NCBI RefSeq assembly: GCF_902859725.1
Contig: NZ_CADIJP010000021.1
Span: 1 to 64,000 of the forward strand
Origin: Achromobacter mucicolens
Lineage (GTDB): Bacteria; Pseudomonadota; Gammaproteobacteria; Burkholderiales; Burkholderiaceae_B
Direction of reading: 5' to 3'
Length of the DNA stretch: 64,000 bases
Shown here: positions 43,514 to 53,375 of the stretch, one piece after another
Numbering within the stretch: the first letter of the stretch is position 1
How the letters are laid out: each line of letters begins with the position of its first letter
Program-made: the position numbers and the translations under genes
Notes under the pieces: generated by a model
What the model was told of the DNA's origin: nothing
Databases searched by the model: none
Seen by the model: only the letters and a program-made list of their open reading frames with translations

Positions 43514-44340
43514 AGCTGTTTCCTCCGGAAGCAGAAGGCGGCCAGAAGGAACGGCACCGCGATCCACAGCAATTGCGCCGCCACCAGCAGCGGCACGGGC
43601 ATCTGGGCCTGGTCGCTGACGCCAGCCATGCCCGCGTACATGGAGATGTTCTCGAAGCCCGTCAGGTTCAGCAGGCGGTACACGTCGGACGGGTTGGCCA
43701 GCAGCAGCGCGTTGAGCATGCCCGGCGTGACGTGACGGCCTTGGTCCGCCGCCAGCACGCCCAGCAGGCCCATGTCGTAGATGACGACAAAGAACAGCCA
43801 CACGCCCAGCGCGATGCCCGCGGCCGTCGCGCGTTCGCGCACCAGCGTGCTGATGAGGTAGCCCATCGCCAGAAAGCTCGCGCCTAGCAGCACGCTGGCC
43901 CCGATCAGCATGGCGAAGGGCCGCCACGCGCCGGCATCCATGCCGCCATAGACCCATTGCAGCGCCAGCCCCGCAGACCCGTAGCCCGCGCCGGTGGCAA
44001 TGGCCAGGATGGCCAGGTGGCCGATGAACTTGCCCATGATGACCTGCCATCGCGACACCGGGTAGCTGAGCAACAGGGCCATGGTGCCGCGGTCGACCTC
44101 GCCGACGATCGCGTCATAGGCCAGCAGCATGGCGATGAGCGGCACCAGGAAGATGGAAAGACTGGACAGGCTGACCACCGTGACGGTCAAGGGATCGACC
44201 TTGACTGCGCCGGTGGGGGCGCTTCCCAAGAGGCCCAGCGCCAGCGCCAGCGCGGCCAGGAGGACAGAGGTGGCAAGGACCCAGCGGTTGCGCAGGCCGT
44301 CGCGGATTTCCTTGCCGATGATTGTGCTTACGGCGTTCAT
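43510..44340 (-). CDS. nosY: NosY, ABC transporter permease for NosZ maturation
   Basis: The 276-residue inner-membrane protein has six hydrophobic segments and a long cytoplasmic start that includes EIRDGLRNRWVLATSVLLAAL. It is the permease half of the NosFY transporter, which works with NosD to deliver sulfur or copper for the CuZ cluster. Its start overlaps nosF by four bases, and nosL follows. Confidence 0.92.
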   Translation of the reverse strand: MNAVSTIIGKEIRDGLRNRWVLATSVLLAALALALGLLGSAPTGAVKVDPLTVTVVSLSSLSIFLVPLIAMLLAYDAIVGEVDRGTMALLLSYPVSRWQVIMGKFIGHLAILAIATGAGYGSAGLALQWVYGGMDAGAWRPFAMLIGASVLLGASFLAMGYLISTLVRERATAAGIALGVWLFFVVIYDMGLLGVLAADQGRHVTPGMLNALLLANPSDVYRLLNLTGFENISMYAGMAGVSDQAQMPVPLLVAAQLLWIAVPFLLAAFCFRRKQL

Positions 44341-45242
44341 GCGTCTTCCCGTTCAAGCAGGTGGGCGTAGATGTCGTCCAGCCCGGGAACCTGGATGTCC
44401 AGGTCGCCGATGGGCACCCGGATGGCGCCGATGCTGCGGATGGCCTCGACCTTGTCCGATTCGTGGCACAGCCGCTCATAGCGGCCGGCCTCGACCTGCC
44501 GCCAGGCCGAGGAGGGCGGGGCGGACGCATCGTCCGGCCCGAGCGTCACGCTGATGCGGATCGGCAGGCCGGTATCGCGGCGCAACGCGGACATGCCGCC
44601 GTCGGCGATCTTCACGCCCGCCTTCATGACGACGATGCGGTCGGCATGTCCAGCCAGTTCCGACAAGGCGTGCGTGCTGAGCAGGATGGTTGCGCCGCTG
44701 GCGCGCAATTCATGCACGATCTCGTAGAACTTGAGCCGCGACGCGGGGTCCAGGCCGGTGGTGGGCTCGTCGAACAGCAGGACGCGCGGTGCGCCCAGCA
44801 GCGCCTGCGCCAGCGCCAGCCGTTGGCGCATGCCTTTGGAATACCCGCCCACGCGGCGATGCGCCGCGCCGGAAATGCCCACTTTTTCAAGCAGTTCCGC
44901 GTTGCGCTTCAAGGGCTGGCGCTTCAGACGCGCATAGAACGCCAGGGTTTCGGCGCCCGTCATCGCGGGATGCAGCGCCACGGTTTCAGGCAGGTAGCCG
45001 ATCCGGTCTCTCAGGCGCGCGGCAGCCGGGCTGTGCGCGTCCTGGCCAAACAGCGTGACGCGCCCGTGCGTGGGGCGGATCAGTCCCAGGATCAGCTTGA
45101 TCAGCGTGCTTTTGCCTGCGCCGTTGTGACCGGCCAGGGCCACGCATTCGCCTTCGCGCAGGTCCAGGTCCAGGACGCTGATGGCCCGGTGGTCGCCATA
45201 GTGTTTGCTGACGCCCGAAAGCGTCACCAGTGGATTGCTCAT
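44337..45242 (-). CDS. nosF: NosF, ABC ATPase for NosZ maturation
   Basis: The 301-residue ATPase has Walker A GHNGAGKST at residues 38-46, the signature YSKGMRQRLALAQALLG and Walker B VLLFDEPTTGLD. A regulatory extension of about 70 residues follows residue 210. It energises NosY. I chose ATG 45242; the longer frame back to 45701 is a shadow of nosD. It overlaps nosD by four bases. Confidence 0.93.
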   Translation of the reverse strand: MSNPLVTLSGVSKHYGDHRAISVLDLDLREGECVALAGHNGAGKSTLIKLILGLIRPTHGRVTLFGQDAHSPAAARLRDRIGYLPETVALHPAMTGAETLAFYARLKRQPLKRNAELLEKVGISGAAHRRVGGYSKGMRQRLALAQALLGAPRVLLFDEPTTGLDPASRLKFYEIVHELRASGATILLSTHALSELAGHADRIVVMKAGVKIADGGMSALRRDTGLPIRISVTLGPDDASAPPSSAWRQVEAGRYERLCHESDKVEAIRSIGAIRVPIGDLDIQVPGLDDIYAHLLEREDA

Positions 45243-46552
45243 TGGATGTCCTCGGCGCGCGTCGCGCCGGTTTTTGCGCCGCGCGGCCTGGCGGGCTTCA
45301 TCAGCGGAGCGCTGTCGATCACGCCGCCCGGCAGGATCGCGGGGAACTGCGATTGCGCCCAGCGCACCACCGAGATGGCGGGGCTGTTGAGCAGGATGCG
45401 CGCGGCCGGGGCGCGCCACAGCAGCTGGTCCACCACGTCGTTCGGACGGTAGGCCGTGTCGGCGATGCCATCGCCGTCCAGATCGAAGGCAGTGTTGTCG
45501 CTCCAGTAGTTGCCGCGGCCGCCGTCCGACCATTCCATCACCCGCGTGCCCACGTACTTGACCTGGTTGCGGTTGTTGATGAAGGCGTTGCCCGAGATGC
45601 GGTTGCCTTCGGAGCCCGCGGTGAAGTGGATGCCGATGTCGCAGTTGGAAAAATGGTTGTCCGCAAAGCGGTTCTTGTTGGCGTTGTAGATGAACACGCA
45701 TTTGGCCGCGCCATCGACGGTGTTACCCGAGATGTCCGAGTCGTTGGCGTAGTTCATCATCAGGCCCTGCTCGACGTTGTTCACCGCCTCGTTGCCGGTG
45801 ACGACCAAGCGGTGCGAATACATGATGGCAAAGCCGATGTCGTTGCCGGTGGATACGTTGCCGCTGATCTCGCTGTCGTTCGTGTACATGTAGTGCACGC
45901 CGTAGCGCAGGTCGTGGAAGCGGTTGCCAGTGAAGCGGTTCTGCTTGCTGGTGTTCACGAAGATGCCGTCGCGGCCGGCGGAAATGTCGTTGTCCACCAC
46001 CGCGCTGCCGGGCGTGTTCCACAGGGACACCCCATTGCCGCGCTCGGCCACGCGCAGTTCCTGATTGCCCACGATGCGGTTGCCCCGCACCATCGCATCT
46101 TGCGGACCCCACACATACACGCCGAACAGGTTGTCCAGGATGTCGTTGTGTTCCACCACGGCGCGATGCGCGGTGCGGTCCAGGAAAACGCCCGCGTCCA
46201 TGGCGGGCAGATCCAGCCCCGAGCGCGTGACGGTCAGATGGCGCAGCGATACGTCCGCGGCCTTGACCCACAGCGTGCGTCCTTGGCGCGTGCCGGCGAT
46301 GATCGCGGAACGGTCCTGCGGTCCTTCAAGGGTGAGCGGCTTGTCGATGACGACGGCGCCCGCGTAAGACCCCGGCGCCAGACGCAGCGTGTCGCCTGGC
46401 TGCGCCGCGGCGACGGCCTGCGCCAGGTCCGCGCCCGCCGCCACGTCCAGCGTGGCGGCCGCGGCGGCCCCGTGCAGGGCCGGGCCGAAGCCGGCCAGCA
46501 CGAAGCCGGCCGCGGCCCATGCCGCGAGTCGCAAGGTTGCGATGGCAGCCAT
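45239..46552 (-). CDS. nosD: NosD, periplasmic copper-site assembly protein
   Basis: The 437-residue exported protein is a right-handed beta-helix. Its repeats show the pattern of NGVSLWNTPGSAVVDNDISAG, NRFTGNRFHDLRYG, and SDISGNTVDGAA, and it ends with GGRGNYWSDNTAFDLDGDGIADT. With NosFY it assembles the tetranuclear CuZ centre of NosZ. It follows nosZ with a seven-base gap. Confidence 0.93.
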   Translation of the reverse strand: MAAIATLRLAAWAAAGFVLAGFGPALHGAAAAATLDVAAGADLAQAVAAAQPGDTLRLAPGSYAGAVVIDKPLTLEGPQDRSAIIAGTRQGRTLWVKAADVSLRHLTVTRSGLDLPAMDAGVFLDRTAHRAVVEHNDILDNLFGVYVWGPQDAMVRGNRIVGNQELRVAERGNGVSLWNTPGSAVVDNDISAGRDGIFVNTSKQNRFTGNRFHDLRYGVHYMYTNDSEISGNVSTGNDIGFAIMYSHRLVVTGNEAVNNVEQGLMMNYANDSDISGNTVDGAAKCVFIYNANKNRFADNHFSNCDIGIHFTAGSEGNRISGNAFINNRNQVKYVGTRVMEWSDGGRGNYWSDNTAFDLDGDGIADTAYRPNDVVDQLLWRAPAARILLNSPAISVVRWAQSQFPAILPGGVIDSAPLMKPARPRGAKTGATRAEDIQ

Positions 46553-46558
46553 GGATCG

Positions 46559-48475
46559 TTACGCAGACTTCTTGGGGTGCACGATCATCTGGCCGGACAT
46601 TTCCATGTGCAGCGCGTGGCAGAACCACTGGCAGTAGTACCAGTAGATGCCCGGGCGGTCGGCTTTGAACGTCACGGACGACGTGGCCTGGGGTCCGATT
46701 TCCATTGCGATGCCATGGCCTTCCAGCGTGAAGCCGTGCGTCAGATCTTCGATCACTTCCATGTTGGTCACGAACACCGTGACTTCGTCGCCCTGGTTGA
46801 CCTCGAACTGCTTCAGGCTGAACATGGGCGCGACCGCCATCATGTACACGCGGACCTTGTTGCCGTCGCGCACGACCTTGGCGGCGTCTTCCAGCGACAC
46901 GCCGTCCTTCTTGGCGATCTGGCGGGCGTCTTCCCACATGGGGTCGTCGCGCTTCCAGACGCTGATCGGGTTGATCTTGGAGCGGTGCACCAGGCACATG
47001 TCGTGCGGCTCGGCAAAGCTGGGGCCGTCATGCACAAGCTTCATTTCATCGCCGGAAATGTCGATGAGCTGGTCGTTCTCGGGCTTGAGCGGGCCCACGT
47101 TCAGGAACCGGTCCTTGGAGAACTTGTTCAGCGACACCAGCCACTTGCCGTCGGCTTCCTTGGTTTCGCCCATGGTGGAGTGGTTGTGGCCGGGCTGGTA
47201 GTGCACGTCCAGCTTCTGGATGATCGGGTCGACCTTTTCGCCCTTGTAGGCGCGCTTGGCCTTGTCGATGTTCCACTTGACCATCTGGCTGTCGATGAAC
47301 AGCGTGGTGTAGGCATTGCCGCGTCCGTCGAACGCGGTGTGCAGCGGGCCCAGGCCAAGCTGCGGTTCGGCCACGACGCAGTCGCGCGGCTTGATCTTGT
47401 CGGCGAACAGATCGTCCAGCTTGCGCACGTCGATCACGGTCACGGTGGGCGACAGCTTGCCGTTCAGCATGAGGTGGATGCCGTCGGGCGCGGCGTTGCA
47501 GCCGTGGGGCGAGTTGGGCACCGGGATGTAGCGCGTGTACTTGGAACCGTGGCGGCCATCGACGACCGGCACGCCGCCCATCGTCTTGAAGTCGCCGTCC
47601 TTGACGGCCTGCTCGATGCGCTTGATGTTGAAGACCACGACCCAGTCCTGCTCGTTGGCCGACATCTCTTCAACGGTGACGCCTTTCTCGGAGTTGTAGC
47701 AGGTGGCAAACGAATACTTGCCCTGGTAGTCGGCATCGCCGTTGTCCAGGTTGCCGTCGACCAGCACCTGCCACGCCACCTTCATCGTGTCGCCGTCCAG
47801 CGCCGTGTAGACGGAGAAGAAGTTCTTCTTCGGGTCGTCCAGCACCTTGCCGTCGTTGGGCAGGGGAATGATGTGCTCGCCATTTGCAAACACGTAGCCG
47901 GTGCGCGGATAGCGTTGCGGACGCAGGCCGTGCACGCCCGACACGTTGGGCAGCTCGGTGATCTTGTCGGTCTTCATCACGTCAAGGCGGATGCGCGCGA
48001 CGCGGTTGTTGGCCTTGTCGTTGATGAAGAGGTAGCGGCCGTCGTAGGTCTGGTCGGTGAACGACAGGTGGGGGTGGTGGGCGTCGCCGTTGGGAAATAC
48101 GCCGCCCTTGTCCTTCAGGAATTCGCGGGTTTCGGGCGTGAGGCCGTCGGTCAGGATCTTGCGGCTTTCGTTGGTGCGGCCCCAGCCCGTGGCGCTGCAT
48201 TGATTGAAGACGGGGATGCGCACCAGTTCGCGCATGGACGGCAGGCCCAGCACGCGGACCTCGCCCGACTGGCCGCTGGAGTTGAACGCGTAGTATTCGT
48301 CCAGTTCACCCGGCGCGACGTGGCCGAGCACGCCGCCGTTGCCGGACTTGGCGTCCTTGCCGTGCGCGGTGGACATCTGCGCCCCGGCAACGAGGCCGGC
48401 CGCGCCGGTGATGGCTGCGGTGCCCAGGAAGCTGCGGCGGGTAAGGCCGGCTTTTTCGGGGGTCTTGTCGGACAT
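46559..48475 (-). CDS. nosZ: Nitrous-oxide reductase NosZ
   Basis: NosZ reduces N2O to N2 in the periplasm. The 638-residue protein has a Tat signal ([20 protein letters not shown]), the propeller with the CuZ histidine motif HHPH at 133-136, and the C-terminal CuA domain with Cys615, Cys619, His623 and Met626 ([13 protein letters not shown]). The Tat signal marks it as clade I. It lies 53 bases behind nosR in the normal nosRZDFYL order. Confidence 0.97.
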   Translation of the reverse strand: MSDKTPEKAGLTRRSFLGTAAITGAAGLVAGAQMSTAHGKDAKSGNGGVLGHVAPGELDEYYAFNSSGQSGEVRVLGLPSMRELVRIPVFNQCSATGWGRTNESRKILTDGLTPETREFLKDKGGVFPNGDAHHPHLSFTDQTYDGRYLFINDKANNRVARIRLDVMKTDKITELPNVSGVHGLRPQRYPRTGYVFANGEHIIPLPNDGKVLDDPKKNFFSVYTALDGDTMKVAWQVLVDGNLDNGDADYQGKYSFATCYNSEKGVTVEEMSANEQDWVVVFNIKRIEQAVKDGDFKTMGGVPVVDGRHGSKYTRYIPVPNSPHGCNAAPDGIHLMLNGKLSPTVTVIDVRKLDDLFADKIKPRDCVVAEPQLGLGPLHTAFDGRGNAYTTLFIDSQMVKWNIDKAKRAYKGEKVDPIIQKLDVHYQPGHNHSTMGETKEADGKWLVSLNKFSKDRFLNVGPLKPENDQLIDISGDEMKLVHDGPSFAEPHDMCLVHRSKINPISVWKRDDPMWEDARQIAKKDGVSLEDAAKVVRDGNKVRVYMMAVAPMFSLKQFEVNQGDEVTVFVTNMEVIEDLTHGFTLEGHGIAMEIGPQATSSVTFKADRPGIYWYYCQWFCHALHMEMSGQMIVHPKKSA

Positions 48476-48528
48476 GGATAACTCCTAGGTAGTGGCGGCG
48501 CGGTGCGCCGCGGTACGAAAATCGTGTT

Positions 48529-50781
48529 TCACGATTCCGGGTTGGGGCGATTCGCCGTGTTAGGGCTGGGCATGCGGTGCAGAACGACTTCGTGCACCGC
48601 CGGCTCCGGGGGCGGCGTCGGGCGCCGTTCGCGCTTGGCCTGCTTCTGGATCAGGTGAGGGCACTTCTGCTTGTGGTGGTACAGCAGCTGGCAATGCAGG
48701 CACTGAATGCACTCGTTCGGGTTGATTTCGCCGGATGGGTCGATGGCCTGGACGGGGCATTCGATGTTGCAGCGCTGACAGGGGTTGCCGCAGTCGCGGT
48801 AGCGCTTGAGCCAGTTGAAGATGCGCAGCCGGGCGGGGATGGCCAGGGCAGCGCCCAGCGGGCACAGGTAACGGCAGAAGAAGCGCTCGATGAACAGGCC
48901 CGCGACAAGCAGCGCCACGGCGAACAGCACGAAGGGCCAGTGACGCACGAAGTGCAGGATGATCGCGGTCTTGAAGGGCTCGACTTCGGCGAGCTGCTCG
49001 GCGACCGCCAGGTCATACAGCGAGAAGCCGAAGAGCAGCAGGAAGATCACATACTTGAACGTGGACAGCCGCTGCGCCACACCGTGGCGGATCTTCAGCT
49101 GGCGCACGCCCAGCCGCCGGGCGAGGCGGTGGGTCAGTTCCTGCAGCGCGCCGAACGGGCACAGCCAGCCGCAGAACGCGCCGCGGTTCCAGAACACCAT
49201 GGAGATGGCGGTGGCGCACCACAGGATGAACACCAGCGGGTCCATCAGGAAGTATTCCCAGCGAAAGTCGGTGCGCAGGGCAGAGAAGAACGTCAGCACG
49301 TTCACGATGGACAACTGCGCCTGGCCGTACCAGCCGATCCAGAACAGCGCGAAGGCAAGGAACGCCAGGCGCAGGCGGTCGTGCAGCAGCGGGCGCGACG
49401 TGAGCTGGTCCTGGAAGAAGAAGATGCCGACGAGCACCGTCAGGGCGACGGTCAGGATGGCGATCTGGCCGGCCTTGCCGTGCCAGATCTGTTTCCATAG
49501 CGCGGGCGCGGAATCGGCCTCGGGCGCGGACGCGGGCGAGGCTTGCGCCGGGCTGGGCGCGGAGGCGGCCGGGGGGGCGATGGAGCGGGTATAGGCCTGG
49601 GGCAGTTCGTAGGGCAGATCAAACGTGACGAACGCCTTGTCCGACACGCTGAGCACGCGCTGCACCATCAGTTGCAGGCGCCAGGGTTTGACCGGGTCGA
49701 GGGACGCGTCTTCGGGCACCACAAAGAGGGCGACTTCGCGCAGCGCCGGCGCGCCCTTGGCGTTGACGTCGGCCAGACGCTGGTGGTTGCGGTCGCGAAA
49801 GCGGAAGGCGCTTTCGTCCTGGATGACCTCGATGCGGTCGAAGATGCCCCCGCGCACGTAGCCCGATCCCTTGAAGGAATACAGACCGTTGCCCGCTACC
49901 AGGACGGCCTGCTGGCCGGGTTTGAGGCGTTCTTTCAGGCGCTGCCAGCCGATGTCGCCCAGCAGGCTGCGGCCGATGGACGGTGCGCTGACCAGCGCCG
50001 CATACAGATCGATGAAGGTGTCGTCGAGGCCGCCTTCGCCGTGTTCGGCGGCGTCTTTGCGGCCGGATCGCAGGAACGCCTGATTGACGTCGTCGGGCGT
50101 CAGGCGCAGGTTCTTCACGGCGCCCGCGTCGAGCAGCTCCTGCCAGCTCTGCACCGTGTCCTTGTCCTCGTCCACGACGCGCGTGGCGGCCGGTTGCGCC
50201 GCCGGGCGCGCCGCGCCGGACTTGTCGATGCCGTGCGCGCGCGCCACCGCGATGGCCGATCGGGTGATCGTGTCGCCGATCACCATCAGCGTGACGGTGG
50301 CGCCGCTGACGATGTCCACGGGCGGCGGCGCGCCGTGGCGGGGCGGGGACTCGACGAAGTTCAGGCCGACGTAGCCCTGGATGAAGTGATCGACCTTGGA
50401 CTGGGGAATGCCGATCAGCACGATGGGCTCGTGGTGCTCGACGAGCTTTGCGCCCATGATGCGGCCGTTGTCTGAAAGCCCCACCAGCACGTCGATCGGC
50501 TTGCTGGAGTACCCGCGGGTGTTGACCACGTCGGTGGTGAGATAGACCAGGCCCAGTTGTTTGCCGCCCGCATAGACGCGAGCGGCGGCGGGCTTGCCTT
50601 CGACGGGCCCGGTGCGGTCGGCGCCGGGAAAGACCTCGGTGATGGGCGTGGCGGCCAGGAATTCAGGCAGGCGTTGCGCCTGCGCCGCTTGCGCCAGGAA
50701 CAGACAGGAAAGCCAAAATGCAATCAACGCGGCTTGAACGTATCGTGCGACCCGGTGGTGTACTTCGGTACTGCCGCGCAT
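48529..50781 (-). CDS. nosR: NosR, electron-transfer and maturation flavoprotein
   Basis: The 750-residue membrane protein starts with a signal helix and a periplasmic FMN-binding domain with SGATVT, the flavinylation site for ApbE. Then come membrane helices with the CP motifs GWLCPFGALQE and RYLCPLGAAL, and a cytoplasmic ferredoxin region with CGNPCQRCNIECP and CIQCLHCQLLYHHKQKCP. NosR donates electrons to and activates NosZ. It heads the nos operon downstream of the FNR/DNR box at 50935. Confidence 0.95.
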   Translation of the reverse strand: MRGSTEVHHRVARYVQAALIAFWLSCLFLAQAAQAQRLPEFLAATPITEVFPGADRTGPVEGKPAAARVYAGGKQLGLVYLTTDVVNTRGYSSKPIDVLVGLSDNGRIMGAKLVEHHEPIVLIGIPQSKVDHFIQGYVGLNFVESPPRHGAPPPVDIVSGATVTLMVIGDTITRSAIAVARAHGIDKSGAARPAAQPAATRVVDEDKDTVQSWQELLDAGAVKNLRLTPDDVNQAFLRSGRKDAAEHGEGGLDDTFIDLYAALVSAPSIGRSLLGDIGWQRLKERLKPGQQAVLVAGNGLYSFKGSGYVRGGIFDRIEVIQDESAFRFRDRNHQRLADVNAKGAPALREVALFVVPEDASLDPVKPWRLQLMVQRVLSVSDKAFVTFDLPYELPQAYTRSIAPPAASAPSPAQASPASAPEADSAPALWKQIWHGKAGQIAILTVALTVLVGIFFFQDQLTSRPLLHDRLRLAFLAFALFWIGWYGQAQLSIVNVLTFFSALRTDFRWEYFLMDPLVFILWCATAISMVFWNRGAFCGWLCPFGALQELTHRLARRLGVRQLKIRHGVAQRLSTFKYVIFLLLFGFSLYDLAVAEQLAEVEPFKTAIILHFVRHWPFVLFAVALLVAGLFIERFFCRYLCPLGAALAIPARLRIFNWLKRYRDCGNPCQRCNIECPVQAIDPSGEINPNECIQCLHCQLLYHHKQKCPHLIQKQAKRERRPTPPPEPAVHEVVLHRMPSPNTANRPNPES

Positions 50782-50934
50782 GCTGAACTCTATTCGTCGT
50801 GTTTGCTTACAGGCATCCTACGAACATGCACCCGGCGGCGGATTGCGGTTTGTCAATTTGGCCTTTTGAATGCTTAATAGCCCTACGAAATGTAGGGGAA
50901 GTTCCTTAGTTTTGAGGGGTATGCGGGGTAGGGC

Positions 50935-50948
50935 TTGATGGATGTCAA
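50935..50948. promoter_or_regulatory. FNR/ANR/DNR-type box between nosR and azurin
   Basis: TTGATGGATGTCAA matches TTGAT-N4-ATCAA at nine of ten fixed bases. It is the only such site in the divergent region, at 153 bases from nosR and 100 bases from the azurin gene. An anaerobic or NO-responsive activator could use it. Confidence 0.65.
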
Positions 50949-51048
50949 GCGATCGATGGGAAGGCGGTCCTACACTGGTCCGCGGCGGCAACGGCGTCTG
51001 CATATGGCTGGCGTACGTGCATCGACCGCTGTGTCATCGGAGAATTTC

Positions 51049-51498
51049 ATGCTGGCAAAAGCCACCCTCGCCATCCTTCTTTCTGCCACCAGCCTGCCCG
51101 TGCTGGCCGCGCAATGTGAAGCCACCGTCGAAAGCAACGACGCCATGCAGTTCAACGTCAAGGAAATCGTCGTCGACAAGAGCTGCAAGGAATTCACGGT
51201 CACCCTCAAGCACGTCGGCAAGATGGCCAAGGTCGCCATGGGCCACAACTGGGTGCTCACCAAGGAAGCCGACAAGCAGGGCGTCGCCACCGACGGCATG
51301 GGCGCCGGCCTCGCACAGGATTACGTCAAGGCGGGCGATTCCCGTGTCATCGCCCACACCAAGGTCATCGGCGGCGGCGAATCCGACTCCGTCAAGATCG
51401 ATGTCTCCAAGCTCGCCGCGGGCGAAAACTACGCATTCTTCTGCTCCTTCCCCGGCCACTGGGCCATGATGAAGGGCACGCTGAAAGTCGGCGGCTGA
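51049..51498 (+). CDS. azu: Azurin (blue copper protein)
   Basis: Azurin carries electrons in the periplasm. The 149-residue precursor has a signal peptide ending LPVLAAQ. The mature protein starts [15 protein letters not shown] and has GHNWVLT (His ligand) and [14 protein letters not shown] (Cys, His, Met ligands). I chose ATG 51049 with GGAGA upstream. Its divergence from nosR suggests that it can support denitrification, perhaps donating to NosZ or to nitrite reductase. Confidence 0.95.
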   Translation: MLAKATLAILLSATSLPVLAAQCEATVESNDAMQFNVKEIVVDKSCKEFTVTLKHVGKMAKVAMGHNWVLTKEADKQGVATDGMGAGLAQDYVKAGDSRVIAHTKVIGGGESDSVKIDVSKLAAGENYAFFCSFPGHWAMMKGTLKVGG

Positions 51499-51528
51499 TA
51501 CGCCGACGGGTCTGTTGAGACAAGCAAG

Positions 51529-51553
51529 AGCCGGCCGGGGGGCCGGCTTTTTC
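51529..51553 (+). terminator. Terminator of azurin
   Basis: AGCCGGCC (51529-51536) pairs with GGCCGGCT (51541-51548), with T after it. Confidence 0.85.
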
Positions 51554-51569
51554 ATTGCCGGGCCGCCCC

Positions 51570-51650
51570 AAAATGAAAAACGCCCCCTCGGGGGGCAGCG
51601 CCGCCGCACCGGTTGCGCAAGCCTGCTTGCCGCCCCGTTCAGGCGCTTGC
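51570..51650. repeat. REP-like GC inverted element
   Basis: The stretch holds AACGCCCCCTCGGGGGGCAG (a GCCCCC/GGGGGC hairpin) and a second pairing, GCAAGCCTGCTTGC, near 51617. Similar GCCCCCTCGGGGGGC blocks are scattered in Alcaligenaceae genomes, as far as I recall. It has no gene in it. Confidence 0.4.
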
Positions 51651-51769
51651 AAGCCTTAGTCCTTTCGGGCCAAAGCCTCTGTCCATCAGGCTTACGGAGG
51701 GGATACGTCACCGGCATGTCACGGATTTTCCATGTACGATTACCGGTCGTGTAACTTCTGGAGCTCCTG

Positions 51770-53356
51770 ATGGAGTGGCTGCTGGACCCCGCTGCGTGGG
51801 TCGGCTTGCTTACCCTGGTCGTCCTAGAGATCGTCCTGGGCATTGATAACCTGATTTTTATCGCCATCCTGGCGGACAAGCTGCCGCCCGCGCAGCGCGA
51901 TCGCGCACGCATCATGGGCCTGAGCCTCGCGCTGATCATGCGCCTGGGCCTGCTGTCCGTCATGTCCTGGCTGGTCACCCTGACCACCCCCTTGTTCAAT
52001 ATCGGTCCCCTGTCGCCCTCGGGGCGCGACCTGATCCTGATGGTGGGCGGCCTGTTCCTGTTGTTCAAAGGCACCATGGAACTGCACGAGCGCCTGGAAG
52101 GCAGCGGGCACGCTGGCGCTTCCGGCCCGCGCGTCTATGCCAGCTTCTGGGTGATCGTCACGCAGATCGTGGTGCTGGATGCGGTGTTCTCGCTGGACTC
52201 GGTCATTACCGCCGTCGGCATGGTGGATCACCTGGCCATCATGATGATCGCGGTCATCATCGCCATCGGCATCATGCTGATCGCCTCCAAGCCGCTGACG
52301 CGCTTTGTCAACGCCCACCCCACGGTGGTGGTGCTGTGTCTGGGCTTCTTGCTGATGATCGGCTTTTCGCTCCTGGCCGAAGCCTTCGGCTTCAAGGTGC
52401 CCAAAGGCTACCTGTACGCTGCCATCGGTTTTTCGGTCGCCATCGAAGCGCTTAACCAGGTGGCCCGCCGCAACCTGCTCAAGCTGGACGCGCGCCGTCC
52501 GATGCGCGAACGCACGGCGTCGGCCGTGCTGCGCATGCTGGGCAAGCGGCCGCCCGCCAGCGACGAACCCGATCTGCCGCACGCCGACGGCCCGTCCGTC
52601 CAGGCCTTCGGGGTCGAGGAACGCAACATGGTCAGCGGGGTCCTGACCCTGGCCGAGCGCTCCATCCGGTCCATCATGACGCCGCGCACCGACGTGTCCT
52701 GGATCAACATCGACGACGATCCCGAGAACATCCGCCGCCAGCTCACCGAGGCGCCCCACAGCTTTTTCCCGGTGTGCCGCGGCTCGTTCGACGAAGTGCT
52801 GGGCATCGGCCGCGCCAAGGACCTGATCGCCGACCTGATCACCGAGGGCAGGGTGCGCCGCAACCGCCTGCGCGATCCCATCATCGTGCACGAGTCGATC
52901 GGCATCCTGCGTCTCATGGACACCCTCAAGCGCTCGCGCGGCCAGCTCGTGCTGGTGGCCGACGAGTTCGGCGCCATCGAAGGCCTGGTGACGCCCATCG
53001 ACGTCTTCGAGGCCATCGCCGGCGAATTCCCCGACGAGGACGAACTACCCGACATCGTGGCGGACGGCGAAAACACCTGGAAGATCGATGGGGCGGCCGA
53101 CCTGCACCACGTCGAACAGGTGCTGGAAACCGAAGGCCTGGTCGACGACGCCCAGGACTTCTCCACACTTGCGGGCTATCTGCTCTCACGCTTCGGACAT
53201 CTGCCCAAGCCGGGCGACGTCTGCGAATACCAGATCCACCACCAGCATTTCCGTTTCGAAGTCCTGGAAATGGACGGCCGCCGCATCGCGCTCGTGCGCG
53301 TCGAAAAGCGCCCGCAAGAGCATTTCCCTGACGAATCCTCCCTAGCCAACGACTAA
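51770..53356 (+). CDS. TerC membrane domain fused to CBS-CorC domains
   Basis: The 528-residue protein joins a TerC-type domain to a cytoplasmic CorC/HlyC-type half. The TerC part has seven hydrophobic segments and spans residues 1-215 ([37 protein letters not shown]). The other half has a CBS pair at about 285-405 ([16 protein letters not shown]) and a CorC domain to residue 505. Relatives are YegH/YoaE-type and may export divalent cations or protect against metal stress. It precedes uppP by 19 bases. Confidence 0.88.
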   Translation: MEWLLDPAAWVGLLTLVVLEIVLGIDNLIFIAILADKLPPAQRDRARIMGLSLALIMRLGLLSVMSWLVTLTTPLFNIGPLSPSGRDLILMVGGLFLLFKGTMELHERLEGSGHAGASGPRVYASFWVIVTQIVVLDAVFSLDSVITAVGMVDHLAIMMIAVIIAIGIMLIASKPLTRFVNAHPTVVVLCLGFLLMIGFSLLAEAFGFKVPKGYLYAAIGFSVAIEALNQVARRNLLKLDARRPMRERTASAVLRMLGKRPPASDEPDLPHADGPSVQAFGVEERNMVSGVLTLAERSIRSIMTPRTDVSWINIDDDPENIRRQLTEAPHSFFPVCRGSFDEVLGIGRAKDLIADLITEGRVRRNRLRDPIIVHESIGILRLMDTLKRSRGQLVLVADEFGAIEGLVTPIDVFEAIAGEFPDEDELPDIVADGENTWKIDGAADLHHVEQVLETEGLVDDAQDFSTLAGYLLSRFGHLPKPGDVCEYQIHHQHFRFEVLEMDGRRIALVRVEKRPQEHFPDESSLAND

Positions 53357-53375
53357 CAGAAAGAGACCCCAGCCC

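Noticed and set aside
45230-48481. Very long open frame opposite nosZ and nosD (1083 codons)
   Set aside because: GC-rich codon use opens antisense frames; the coding strand holds the well-defined NosZ and NosD, and the translation has no recognisable domain.
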